Position numbers and translations under genes: made by a program
Notes under the pieces: model-generated
Seen by the model: the letters and a program-made list of their open reading frames with translations, nothing else
The model's database searches: none
What the model was told of the DNA's origin: nothing
In this document: piece after piece, positions 8,223 to 18,100 of the stretch
How the letters are laid out: each line of letters starts with the position of its first letter
Position numbering within the stretch: the first letter of the stretch is position 1
Assembly (NCBI GenBank): GCA_000209465.1
Contig: GL890592.1
Location: 23,962 to 87,961 of the forward strand
Length of the DNA stretch: 64,000 bases
Origin: Lachnospiraceae oral taxon 107 str. F0167
Lineage (GTDB): Bacteria > Bacillota > Clostridia > Lachnospirales > Lachnospiraceae
Direction of reading: 5' to 3'

Positions 8223-10220
8223 ATGACACACAGGGAAATCATAACCAGGGTGTGGCCCGGTTGGGAAATAGAGAAAAAAATAGGAGAAGGCTCCTATGGT
8301 AAGGTTTTTAAAGTATCAAAGGAAAGCGGGGGAATGGTACAGGAATCTGCCGTGAAGGTAATCCGCATTCCGGAAGATGAAGAAGAATTTAAACTGGTAC
8401 AGGAAAAATTTTCTTTGACACGTCAGGAGACGGAGGAATATTTTCAACCTGAGGTGGAGAGATTTAAAAAAGAAATCCTAATTATGAAGGATCTGGGAGA
8501 AGAAAACAATATTGTCCGTATTCTGGATTTTGAAATAGTAAAAGATACCGGTGGGAACTATGGATGGTATATTCTTATCCGTATGGAACTTCTCGAAAGT
8601 CTGGACTCTCTGATTAAAAGAAGGGATTTTTCTATAGGGGATGTGCTTTCCTTAGCAGAGGATATTCTCAGTGCTCTAAGAGCCTGTGAAGAACATAATA
8701 TTTTACACCGTGATGTAAAGCCGGATAATCTTTTTTGCAACAAATATGGACGGTACAAGCTTGGAGATTTCGGAATTGCCAGAAAACTTAAGGAAAGCAG
8801 TTTAAGCCTTTCACATAGAGGGACTGACAATTACATGGCTCCTGAGATATATCAGGGAAAATCCTACAGCCACAATGCAGATATCTATTCTCTTGGAATT
8901 GTGTTGTACAAGCTTTTGAATAATAATCGTCTGCCTTTTTTGGAACAGGGGAAACTCACTGCATCAAGTTTGGAAAATGCCTTTAAAAAAAGGCAGACAG
9001 GTGAGAAATTCCCTAATCCCACACATGGTTCTGTAAAATTTTTCGGTATCATAGAAAAAATGTGTATGTTTGATCCTAAGGATCGTTTCCAAAATGCCGA
9101 AGAGGTTTTGGAGCAACTTCGTGAATATCGTAAAAATAATATTGATGAACTTCACAGATCTTTAGATATCAAAAGAGACGAGCTACCTGATTATGTTATC
9201 AATAAAAAACAAGCAAGTTCTACAAGAGAGGAAACTATTTTAGATTCTCCAAGAGAAGATAATATTCCTCTAAATGAAGAGACAAATTTTGATTATACAG
9301 AGGGTACAAGAAAGCTTCATCCCGAAAGGAAAAAAGCTGAAACGAACTCTTCATGGGATGATATCGAAGAAGCTATAAATAAAATGCAGGAGGACACACA
9401 GAACAATAAAAAATCAGATTTTAAGACATGGCTGCCGATTATTGCAATATTCGGTCTTATATTGGTTATAGGAGCTGCATTTTTATTAAAGCCAAAAAAA
9501 TCTAATGAACAGGCAAAGACAAACACAGAGGAAACTGCGGTAATAACATCTGAAAGTACAGCTTTAGAGAGCAGTGAAACAGTAGAAATACCGAGTACAA
9601 ACCCGGTTTTAGAGGATGATGTTTTTTCTGTAGATAAGTCACAATTACCTGAAGGCAGCTATTTGGAATATACAATAAATCTTTGGATCCCAAGTGCTAA
9701 AGAAGTCAAGGAAAGAAGCGGTGTCTATATCGGAGAACAAACAGACGGTATTCCAAACGGTATAGGAGGATTTTTCTATCAAACGGAGGGACAGGGTGAG
9801 GAAAACAGCCATTATCTGGTACAAAATGTTTATATCGGAGAATGGGAAAACGGAGTGCTAAAGCCGGGAACAATTGTAAAACAGAGAAAAAAGAATACTC
9901 TGACCTATGAAAACGGTGATATTTTTACCTTTATATTCCGCTTTGAAGATACCTGGGATGTGAACAATTTCCGTGACAATATGCGTGGAAGTATGGACTA
10001 CATTGCCATAAAGGCAGAAAACGGACAGGAGGAAAAGCAGAACTTTGTAGGAGTATTTGACAAGGAAAGCGCACAAAAACTTAACGGAACTGAATATAAC
10101 GATACGCAAAAGTATGTAGGCGATTACCGGGATAATCGTTATTTTAACGGAACCATTTACAATTTGGAAGGAGTTCAAATCGGAACTGTAACAGAAGGCA
10201 ATGTAGAGTATACTCAATGA
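8223..10220 (+). CDS. Transmembrane Ser/Thr protein kinase of the type VII locus
   Basis: 665 residues. The cytosolic Hanks-type kinase domain spans about 14-300. It has a glycine loop IGEGSYGKVFKV (20-31), Lys45 in AVKVI, HRDVKPDN with catalytic Asp164, DFG at 182-184 and APE at 206-208, so it looks catalytically complete. A charged, Thr/Glu-rich linker follows, then one membrane segment at about 403-422. An extracytoplasmic domain of about 240 residues has MORN-like pieces (VYIGEQTDG, VYIGEWENG) and no PASTA repeats, so it is unlike cell-wall-sensing PrkC kinases. Kinase-like fold, single TM and outer domain is also the plan of EssB/YukC, whose cytosolic part is a pseudokinase. The usual EssB is not seen in this locus, so this protein may take that place; that is an inference. 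Confidence 0.88.
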   Translation: MTHREIITRVWPGWEIEKKIGEGSYGKVFKVSKESGGMVQESAVKVIRIPEDEEEFKLVQEKFSLTRQETEEYFQPEVERFKKEILIMKDLGEENNIVRILDFEIVKDTGGNYGWYILIRMELLESLDSLIKRRDFSIGDVLSLAEDILSALRACEEHNILHRDVKPDNLFCNKYGRYKLGDFGIARKLKESSLSLSHRGTDNYMAPEIYQGKSYSHNADIYSLGIVLYKLLNNNRLPFLEQGKLTASSLENAFKKRQTGEKFPNPTHGSVKFFGIIEKMCMFDPKDRFQNAEEVLEQLREYRKNNIDELHRSLDIKRDELPDYVINKKQASSTREETILDSPREDNIPLNEETNFDYTEGTRKLHPERKKAETNSSWDDIEEAINKMQEDTQNNKKSDFKTWLPIIAIFGLILVIGAAFLLKPKKSNEQAKTNTEETAVITSESTALESSETVEIPSTNPVLEDDVFSVDKSQLPEGSYLEYTINLWIPSAKEVKERSGVYIGEQTDGIPNGIGGFFYQTEGQGEENSHYLVQNVYIGEWENGVLKPGTIVKQRKKNTLTYENGDIFTFIFRFEDTWDVNNFRDNMRGSMDYIAIKAENGQEEKQNFVGVFDKESAQKLNGTEYNDTQKYVGDYRDNRYFNGTIYNLEGVQIGTVTEGNVEYTQ

Positions 10221-10250
10221 TACCGAGGATGTAATAAAACGGAGCAATCA

Positions 10251-13200
10251 ATGAATGATATTTTTATGAATTTTGCATCTATTTTAAGTCTTTCCGGAAA
10301 AACAGGGGGGATTCAAAGCAGTATTGCAGGATGCAGTCAGGAGTTAAGAAATATTGCCCTTGGTCTGGAATTGGGCAATGGTGGAGAAAGCATTAAAGAA
10401 GCTTTAGGCGTTTTATCAAATCAATGTGATGAAGAGTCTCAAAAGGTTTCACGCATGGGAAGCACCTTACATCAGGCGGCACAAATCATGCGAAGCGCCG
10501 AGGACAGAGTGATTCAAAATAATTTTATTACCGTTTCTCAAAATGCCGTAAAAAGCAGGTATAAAAATGCCATCAAAGAAACGGCTGTACTTGGTATCGC
10601 CGGTGGAGGTATAAAATCCGGAACAGGCTATGGAGGTGATCCCGTCAGTATGTTTTCCGGCAACTTTTTATGGCAGATCACCCCTTTTAAAACTTATGCC
10701 GGAGAAACTTTTGAACTGACGATCTACTATGATACGGCATATAAAGGTGATACCGGGCTTGGCAGAGGATTCAGACATAATTTTATGAGCTGTATTAAAC
10801 CTATGGGTGATTGTATATTCGGTATTTTTGATGCAGACGGTGGCAGTAATATTTTTTTAGAAGGTGAGGATCATATCTTCTACCCTCAAAATCCTACCGT
10901 AAAAAGATTGTATAGAGAGGATAACGGATTTAGATACTATGATCCCGAACTTTTACATTCTTTAAAATATGATAAAGACGGACGTTTAAGAGCTGAATAT
11001 ATTAAAGAAAAAGAGAAAAAGCGACTTATTTATGACGGGGAACATTTGATTAAAGTAGAGTCATTAAACGGATATTTCTTTGATTTTACCTATGAAGATA
11101 ATCATCTTGTGAAAATTACGGATAATATCGGTCGTTATATTAACTTTAAATACATGAACGATCTTTTGATCGAATTAGAAATTTGCCCGGAAGCGGATTC
11201 CTTATTCCGTCATTTATATGATAATAGAAAATATTGTTTTTATTATGATGACAGGCATTATCTGATAAAGATTACAGATCCCGGTGAGAAGATGCTTTTT
11301 GAAAACATCTATGATGAAATAGGACGTGTAGTACATCAATATATGGGAGAAGGACGTTCTTTCACCTTTACCTATAATGGGAATAAGACTCTAAATTGTG
11401 ATGAAACCGGTTTTACTACAGAGTATATCCATGATGAGAACGGTAATCTCCTTTTAATGAAGAATCCTTTATTAAAATATGAAGCGGAGTATGATAAATA
11501 TAATCGAATTACAAAAAAGACTGTAAATGAAACAGATACCATGCAGTATCATTATAATGCATTCGGGCAGCTTAGTGCCGTTATTAAGGGTGGATTTTTC
11601 CATGAATTTTTCTATGATGAGAACCATAAGCCAAGTGAATATACATTTAACGGCAAAAGCTATTTAAAAATTCACTATGATTTGGCAGGCAATGTGATAA
11701 GTATGGATTATCCGGGTGAAAAACCGCATCAGTTTTTCTATGATGAAGAAAACCGCTTGACAGGATATGAGTCACATGGTGAGAGCTGCCGCCTTTGCTA
11801 TAATAAGAAAGGATTTATTGTAAGGCTGGACGCTCCCGAGGAGCTTTCAGAGGAATACAACTATGACGGTCTTGGCAGAATCATCAATATAAAAATAGAA
11901 CACGAAAGAGAAATTAATATAAGATATGCCTTTGACGATCTTATAGGATGGATGTGGGATAATCTAAATACAAATATTAATTGCAAATATTCTCTTACAG
12001 GTAAAATGCTCTCCTATAAAGCCGGAGAGAAAAAAACCAGTTATGTGTATGACAATTTTGGAAATATAACAGAGCTTCATCTTCCCGGTGAAGATGTATA
12101 TATTATGGAATATAATGCATGTGGGAATCTTTTAAACCGCTACAGAGGAGATTTCTTAGTGGAAAGCCTAAGCTATGATGAAAATCAAAGGGTGGTAAAT
12201 ATAACAGACGGCTTGGGATATGAGGAGTACTATGATTGGAATATATGGAATCAGCCCATAAGTATAAAAAACAGTAACGGCTTAAATATCCGAATAGACT
12301 ATGATGAAAATCATTTAATTAAAGCAATTTCAATGAATGATTTTCATCTTGGCTATCAATATGACAGCAATGGCAGATTGGCATCTGTTTTTGATGATGA
12401 AGGAAGGTATATTATATATGATTATGATATGGCCGACAGGGTGGTTCAGGTAAATACATTCCAATCCCGTATGGAAATCAGTTATGATGATTTTTCAAAT
12501 ATTACCCTGATTTCTCCGGCGGATTTCGGATACGTTTTGCAAAATAAATATGATGAATACAATCGTCTTATAGAAAGTAAAACTCTCGGTAAACCACTTT
12601 ATCAGCTTTCATACAATGCATCGGATGTAAGCGGACTTAAGATTGGAGGAAGAACTACCTCTCTTAAATATGACCTCACCGGACATATGATGACTCTTTC
12701 CAATCAATCAGAAAAAGAAACTGTGCAAAAATTTGATCAATATAATCGCTTACTGTCTGTAGGTACTAAAGATTCACAGGATATTATAAGCTATGGATAT
12801 GATATTTCAGGGCATATTAAATGGTTGCGTGATGAAAAAATAACTGTTTTATTTTCCTATGACAGCTTAAAAAACTTATCGGGAATATACTATCTTATAT
12901 CCGGTGAATACAGTGATGAAGAATTAAATCTTAGTGACGGTGAATGGGCAATGACAAAAAGCGACTCCTACTGTCTTATAGATACCGCTTATGACAAGAG
13001 GCTTATCTCATTAAAAGACAGTTCGGGAAATAGTGAGATTTTTGAAATAGGCTCATTGGGAAACTTAAAAAAGATTCATTACGCAGGTGGTGACAGTAAG
13101 GAAATTATATATGATTCCCTTTTGCGAGTTAAAAAAATTTTTGAAAGGGGCAGCTATAATGAGGTCAGCAGCTTTGTATATGATAGGGATTGGATAACAG

Positions 13201-15110
13201 AGGCGACTAATTCCAACGGAAATGTAAGATTTGACTATGACCTTGGAGGAAGGGTCACAGGTATACATTATCCTGACGGAAGTATAGCCGGTTATGAGTG
13301 GAATCAGGCAAATCTTTGCACCGCTATTCTTTATCCTGACGGAAATCGTGTGGAATACAGCTATGACAGTTTTGGCAATCTGACAAAAGTAAATCTTTTA
13401 GATGATATATTGTATTATAGCTATGATGAAAAGCATAGGCTTGTTAAAAAGCAATCAAACAGCTTTATTCAAAACCTTATCTACCATGAAAACGGAAAGT
13501 TAAAAACTTTATCCGTTCAAGATGATGCAGGGGTTTTACTGGAAATTCAATATAACTACGATAAATGCTATAACAGGCTTATTGAAAAAACAATTTTTGA
13601 AAGAGGCAGGGAAATACTCTCCTATGATTATGCCTATAACAAAAGGGGACTTTTAGCTAAAACTTGGAAAAACGGCGAGCTTTTTGGTGAATACAAGTAT
13701 GATGCTTTCGGCAATATAATATATTCCAAAGAATCTAAAGAAGAAGCCCGGTATACCTATAATGCACAAAATCAGCTTTTACAAAAAGATTTTATGGGAC
13801 AGATATATTCCTATGAATACAATGCAAGAGGGGATTTGATTTGTGAGCTACTTGACGGCAAAATTTTATCTACTTATCAGTACAATGGGCTTGGTCAGCT
13901 TTTATATGCTGTAAATGAAAAAGGCAGTGTAAAATACAGTTATGATGCTTTGGGAAATCGCATTGAGGCGGAATATACCTACAAGAACCTAAAAAAAGAA
14001 AAAGAAATCTACTATCCCGGCTATCTGACAGAAAACGGTCTGCCGCTTTGTAAAAGAAGTATAGAAAAAAATATAAGTCAAAACTTTTATTTTGACCAAA
14101 GCCCTATGGCGGAGAACTTGGATGGTAAACTGATTTGGACTATATGGGATGATGACCAAAATCCGATTCTTCGTCTAAACGATGAAAATAACTATGAGAT
14201 ATCGGACTATTCTCCTTTCGGAGTTTGCAAAAAATATCAAAGAGGAGAAAGCTTTAAATTATTTTCTACAGAATATGGCTTTAACTCCCATGTTTATGAT
14301 GACTTTTTGAATCGTCATATCACTTACAACAGAGTATATGATCCTAAAAACGGCAGATTTCATTCAAAAGATATCTGCATAGGTGACTTTAAAGATCCTC
14401 TAAGCTTTAATCGATATATTTATAAAAGCAAGAATTTTAAAAATATTTTTACAAACATTAATTTGGCAAACGATTTGGCAAAGGATTTGGCAATTGCAAA
14501 AAGTTTTATTATTTCAAATATAGCTATAGAGGCGGTATCAAAAAGTCCTTTAAATATTTTAAGCACATTAATTTATGATAAGTCTTCAAAAGAAGCTGCT
14601 ACAGCCTGTCTGAATCCTCTGTATAGCGGGTTGGAAGATATTTTACAAAAAAACATTAAATTCAGTGCAGGATTAGGTAATAGCAACTTTAATTGTAACG
14701 AAGATATAAGACCTTTCTTTTCTAAGGAAAATACTTTGTTTTTAGGCGGATGTATACCGGCATACGCTTTGGGTAAGTCAGGAGAAAATATTTATAAAGG
14801 CTTTTATAGTTTGACTAAATCAAGTTCATTGCCTGATATACAAAACAAAATCAGAAAAAGCTTTTACTCTCCTGCCGGCAAGCTGCTTCCTGCCCTTATA
14901 GCAATGAGCAATAAACAAATGCTTTTACGTACACTGAATCAAAATGTAAGTAAGGAAATGTTTTTCGGTTTGGCAAATAAGAACAATAACAATGGTATAC
15001 AAACAATTATCAAAGGTTTTAAAAAACCTGCTGTACCTACAAACAGCTTTACAATCGGTGCTGTAAGGCTTAGAGCAGGTATTGGAGCCTGTACAAATAA
15101 TCCCGTTTAA
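10251..15110 (+). CDS. RHS/YD-repeat protein, probable type VII secreted effector
   Basis: 1619 residues. The first 95 or so look like an alpha-helical hairpin of the kind that targets proteins to type VII secretion; no Sec signal is present. GDPVSMFSGNFLWQITPF near 128 is the DUF6531-type start of the RHS shell. Dozens of YD-type repeats follow (FTYEDN, YSYDSFGNL, YKYDAFGNI, YSYDALGNR) to about residue 1390. The shell ends with RVYDPKNGRFHSKD and KDPLSFNRYIY, the usual RHS-core boundary. The remaining 224 or so residues are a variable tail matching no toxin fold I know. Only 17 bases lie before EssC, so no immunity gene follows directly. It may be an effector whose immunity gene lies elsewhere, or a structural or surface protein. 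Confidence 0.88.
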   Translation: MNDIFMNFASILSLSGKTGGIQSSIAGCSQELRNIALGLELGNGGESIKEALGVLSNQCDEESQKVSRMGSTLHQAAQIMRSAEDRVIQNNFITVSQNAVKSRYKNAIKETAVLGIAGGGIKSGTGYGGDPVSMFSGNFLWQITPFKTYAGETFELTIYYDTAYKGDTGLGRGFRHNFMSCIKPMGDCIFGIFDADGGSNIFLEGEDHIFYPQNPTVKRLYREDNGFRYYDPELLHSLKYDKDGRLRAEYIKEKEKKRLIYDGEHLIKVESLNGYFFDFTYEDNHLVKITDNIGRYINFKYMNDLLIELEICPEADSLFRHLYDNRKYCFYYDDRHYLIKITDPGEKMLFENIYDEIGRVVHQYMGEGRSFTFTYNGNKTLNCDETGFTTEYIHDENGNLLLMKNPLLKYEAEYDKYNRITKKTVNETDTMQYHYNAFGQLSAVIKGGFFHEFFYDENHKPSEYTFNGKSYLKIHYDLAGNVISMDYPGEKPHQFFYDEENRLTGYESHGESCRLCYNKKGFIVRLDAPEELSEEYNYDGLGRIINIKIEHEREINIRYAFDDLIGWMWDNLNTNINCKYSLTGKMLSYKAGEKKTSYVYDNFGNITELHLPGEDVYIMEYNACGNLLNRYRGDFLVESLSYDENQRVVNITDGLGYEEYYDWNIWNQPISIKNSNGLNIRIDYDENHLIKAISMNDFHLGYQYDSNGRLASVFDDEGRYIIYDYDMADRVVQVNTFQSRMEISYDDFSNITLISPADFGYVLQNKYDEYNRLIESKTLGKPLYQLSYNASDVSGLKIGGRTTSLKYDLTGHMMTLSNQSEKETVQKFDQYNRLLSVGTKDSQDIISYGYDISGHIKWLRDEKITVLFSYDSLKNLSGIYYLISGEYSDEELNLSDGEWAMTKSDSYCLIDTAYDKRLISLKDSSGNSEIFEIGSLGNLKKIHYAGGDSKEIIYDSLLRVKKIFERGSYNEVSSFVYDRDWITEATNSNGNVRFDYDLGGRVTGIHYPDGSIAGYEWNQANLCTAILYPDGNRVEYSYDSFGNLTKVNLLDDILYYSYDEKHRLVKKQSNSFIQNLIYHENGKLKTLSVQDDAGVLLEIQYNYDKCYNRLIEKTIFERGREILSYDYAYNKRGLLAKTWKNGELFGEYKYDAFGNIIYSKESKEEARYTYNAQNQLLQKDFMGQIYSYEYNARGDLICELLDGKILSTYQYNGLGQLLYAVNEKGSVKYSYDALGNRIEAEYTYKNLKKEKEIYYPGYLTENGLPLCKRSIEKNISQNFYFDQSPMAENLDGKLIWTIWDDDQNPILRLNDENNYEISDYSPFGVCKKYQRGESFKLFSTEYGFNSHVYDDFLNRHITYNRVYDPKNGRFHSKDICIGDFKDPLSFNRYIYKSKNFKNIFTNINLANDLAKDLAIAKSFIISNIAIEAVSKSPLNILSTLIYDKSSKEAATACLNPLYSGLEDILQKNIKFSAGLGNSNFNCNEDIRPFFSKENTLFLGGCIPAYALGKSGENIYKGFYSLTKSSSLPDIQNKIRKSFYSPAGKLLPALIAMSNKQMLLRTLNQNVSKEMFFGLANKNNNNGIQTIIKGFKKPAVPTNSFTIGAVRLRAGIGACTNNPV

Positions 15111-15127
15111 GTTTGAGGAGGTATGAC

Positions 15128-18100
15128 GTGATTAGAACATTAACTTTTTTTACAAATAACGGATTTCAAGAGGTGACACTTCCCGCCATCAATAATGAGG
15201 ATTATCTTTTAGTGATGGAAAGCAAAAAGCGACCTGAGTTAAGGGGAATAAAACTTCGTTTTGAGGTGATTCGTGATATATGGTATTTGCTTGAAGTAGC
15301 AGGTGCAGAAATGGAAAATTCCGCTTCTAAGACTCTTTTTTCGGGAGATATAATAAATATCGTTAAAGATGGCGAAGAGATAGCAATACTGTTTCAAGAA
15401 TCCGCAGAGGCATTCAGAGATATGTCAAAACTTGTACTTTCCGACAGAAAAATAGTCAGCATAGGCAGGGATAAAAGTTGTGATATTGTATTGGATTATA
15501 AAAATATGGTGTCCTCCCGTCACGCTGTTTTACAGTTTTATGACGGCAGTTGGCATATTAAAGATGCCGGTACCAACGGAACATTTGTGAATGATAAAAA
15601 AATCACTGAGGAACAAAGGCTGCACCGAGGTGATGTAATAGCGATCATCGGAATCCGTATGATGTTTCTTGGCAAATACCTTGCTATTGATGCAGGGAAT
15701 AAAAACTATACTGTACAGCTAAACGGAATGAAAGTTCTTCATGAGAGACATTTTCAAAGTAAAGCTAAGAAGCTTTTCCCATATGAAAAAAAGCTGTTTC
15801 ATCGCTCTCCAAGACAGCTGTTTCCTATGAAGAAAAAGGTCTTTGATATTGAAAATCCTCCTGAAAAAGAGGCTGAAAACAGTGCTTCACTGCTTTTAAG
15901 AATAGGTCCGTCAATGACTATGATGTTACCTATGATGGCAGGTACCATGGTTGCCTCCAATCAAAATGCCGGAATCGGACATGCAGGTCTGGCAATGGCT
16001 GTCGCTTCTGCCGGATTAGGTGTAATCTGGGGTGTTGCCAATTATAAAAAGGCAGGTAAAGACAGAGAGGAAAAAGAAAAGAAAAGAATTTCCTCTTATA
16101 CCGACTACCTCACAAAACAGGGAAAAGAAATTGATGAGGATTATAAGCAACGTTGTGCCGCCTTGGAAAGAATCTATACTCCTGCCGATTTATATGCAAA
16201 AAATTTTGTTGAGGACAATCTTTGGACCAGAAATCCGGCACATGATGATTTTATGTATTATCGCATAGGTACAGGCTCTCTTCCTTCTCCGGCAGAGATA
16301 AATGTAACCAAACCGGGATTTCGTGTAGAAAAAGATCCCTGGCAGGACTGGGGAGAATCCATAAAAAAGTCCTTTGAAGAATTGAAAGAAGTCCCTATAG
16401 GAATTAATTTAAATGACTACAATCTTATAGGTGTGGTAAGTGAAAAGAAATCTTTGTCTCTTGACATTATAAGACTTTTATCTGCACAGATTGCCTATAA
16501 CAACTGTTATACCGACGTTAAAATTGCGGCGGTTTTTAATAAAGACAGTGAAGAGGAAGCCTCTTCTTTGGAGACTTTAAAATGGCTTCCGCACTGTCTG
16601 TCTTTTGACAAAAGAATAAGATATATGGCAGGTGACAGAGAAGAAGCCAGAGATGTGTTCTTTGAACTTACTCAAGCCTTGCGTGACAGATTTAATGCAG
16701 AGGATAAAAATGAGCAAAATCATTCACCGCATTATATATTATTCTTGACAAAACAGGAATATCTGGAGGGAGAAGTAATAAAAAGCTATATTGAAAGTGA
16801 AAAAAATATAGGATTACATACTGTAATTATAGCGGAATCTGTAACAGATCTGCCCAATTGCGTAGATTTTGTAATTCAAAATGATGATGAATTTTGCGGC
16901 TTTTACTCACTTTTGGCAGATTATGAGGACAGAATTAAGATATCACCTGACTATATTTCCACCTCACAGCTTGATAGCATCACCAGAAAAATTGCCCCTT
17001 ATAAAGTAAAGGAAAACAATGTAAGTGCAGGGCTGCCTTCAGGTATTGATTTTGTAAAAATGTATGGGGTTCACTCATTAAACGATTTGGGAGTTAAAAA
17101 TCGCTGGATTAAAAACCGTCCGTATGAATCTATGGCGGCATTGATAGGTATAAAAGACGGAGGAAAACCCTGTTTTTTAGATATACATGAAAAATACCAC
17201 GGACCGCACGGACTTGTAGCAGGCACTACAGGATCCGGAAAAAGTGAGACTCTTCAGACATATCTGCTGTCATTGGCTATTAATTTCAGCCCTGATGATG
17301 TGGTATATTTCATCATAGATTATAAGGGAGGCGGTATGGCAAATTTATTTGAAGGACTGCCTCATATGGTAGGTGCCATTTCCAATCTCTCCGGTAATCA
17401 GGTGCAGAGAGCTCTGATGTCTATAAAAAGTGAAAACAGAAGACGCCAGCGATTACTCAATGAGGCGGGAGTCAACAATATCAACAGCTATACAAAACTG
17501 TATAAAGAAGGCAGCATATCAGAGCCTATGCCACATCTTTTGATTATAGTGGACGAGTTTGCAGAGTTGAAAAGAGAAGAACCTGATTTTATGAAGCAGC
17601 TTATCAGTGTTGCACAGGTGGGGCGTTCTCTCGGTGTCCATTTAATCTTATCCACACAAAAACCTACAGGTACCGTGGATGAAAATATCTGGAGCAATTC
17701 CAAGTTCAGATTATGTTTACGTGTACAGGATGTACAGGATTCAAAGGATATGTTAAAAAAGCCTGATGCCGCCTATTTGACAAATCCCGGCAGATGCTAT
17801 TTGCAGGTGGGACAGGATGAGGTCTATGAACTTTTTCAGTCCGGCTACAGCGGAGCAATCTATAAGGAAGAAGAACAGAGCAGGCAAATTGCCGGAATGC
17901 TGAATTTAAACGGTCGTATATCACTGGTTGGAAATGCCAATCAAAGAAAAATTGCCGCGCAAAAAAAGCGTCTATGGTCTTTAAAAATTTTAGAGCTGAT
18001 GAAAGAATATCAAAATACACATCAGGATTTTTACCTGCATTCCCAAAAAGAGATTTTAGATGAACTTATAAAAGTCTTTAAAATAGAGGGAATATCCTTT

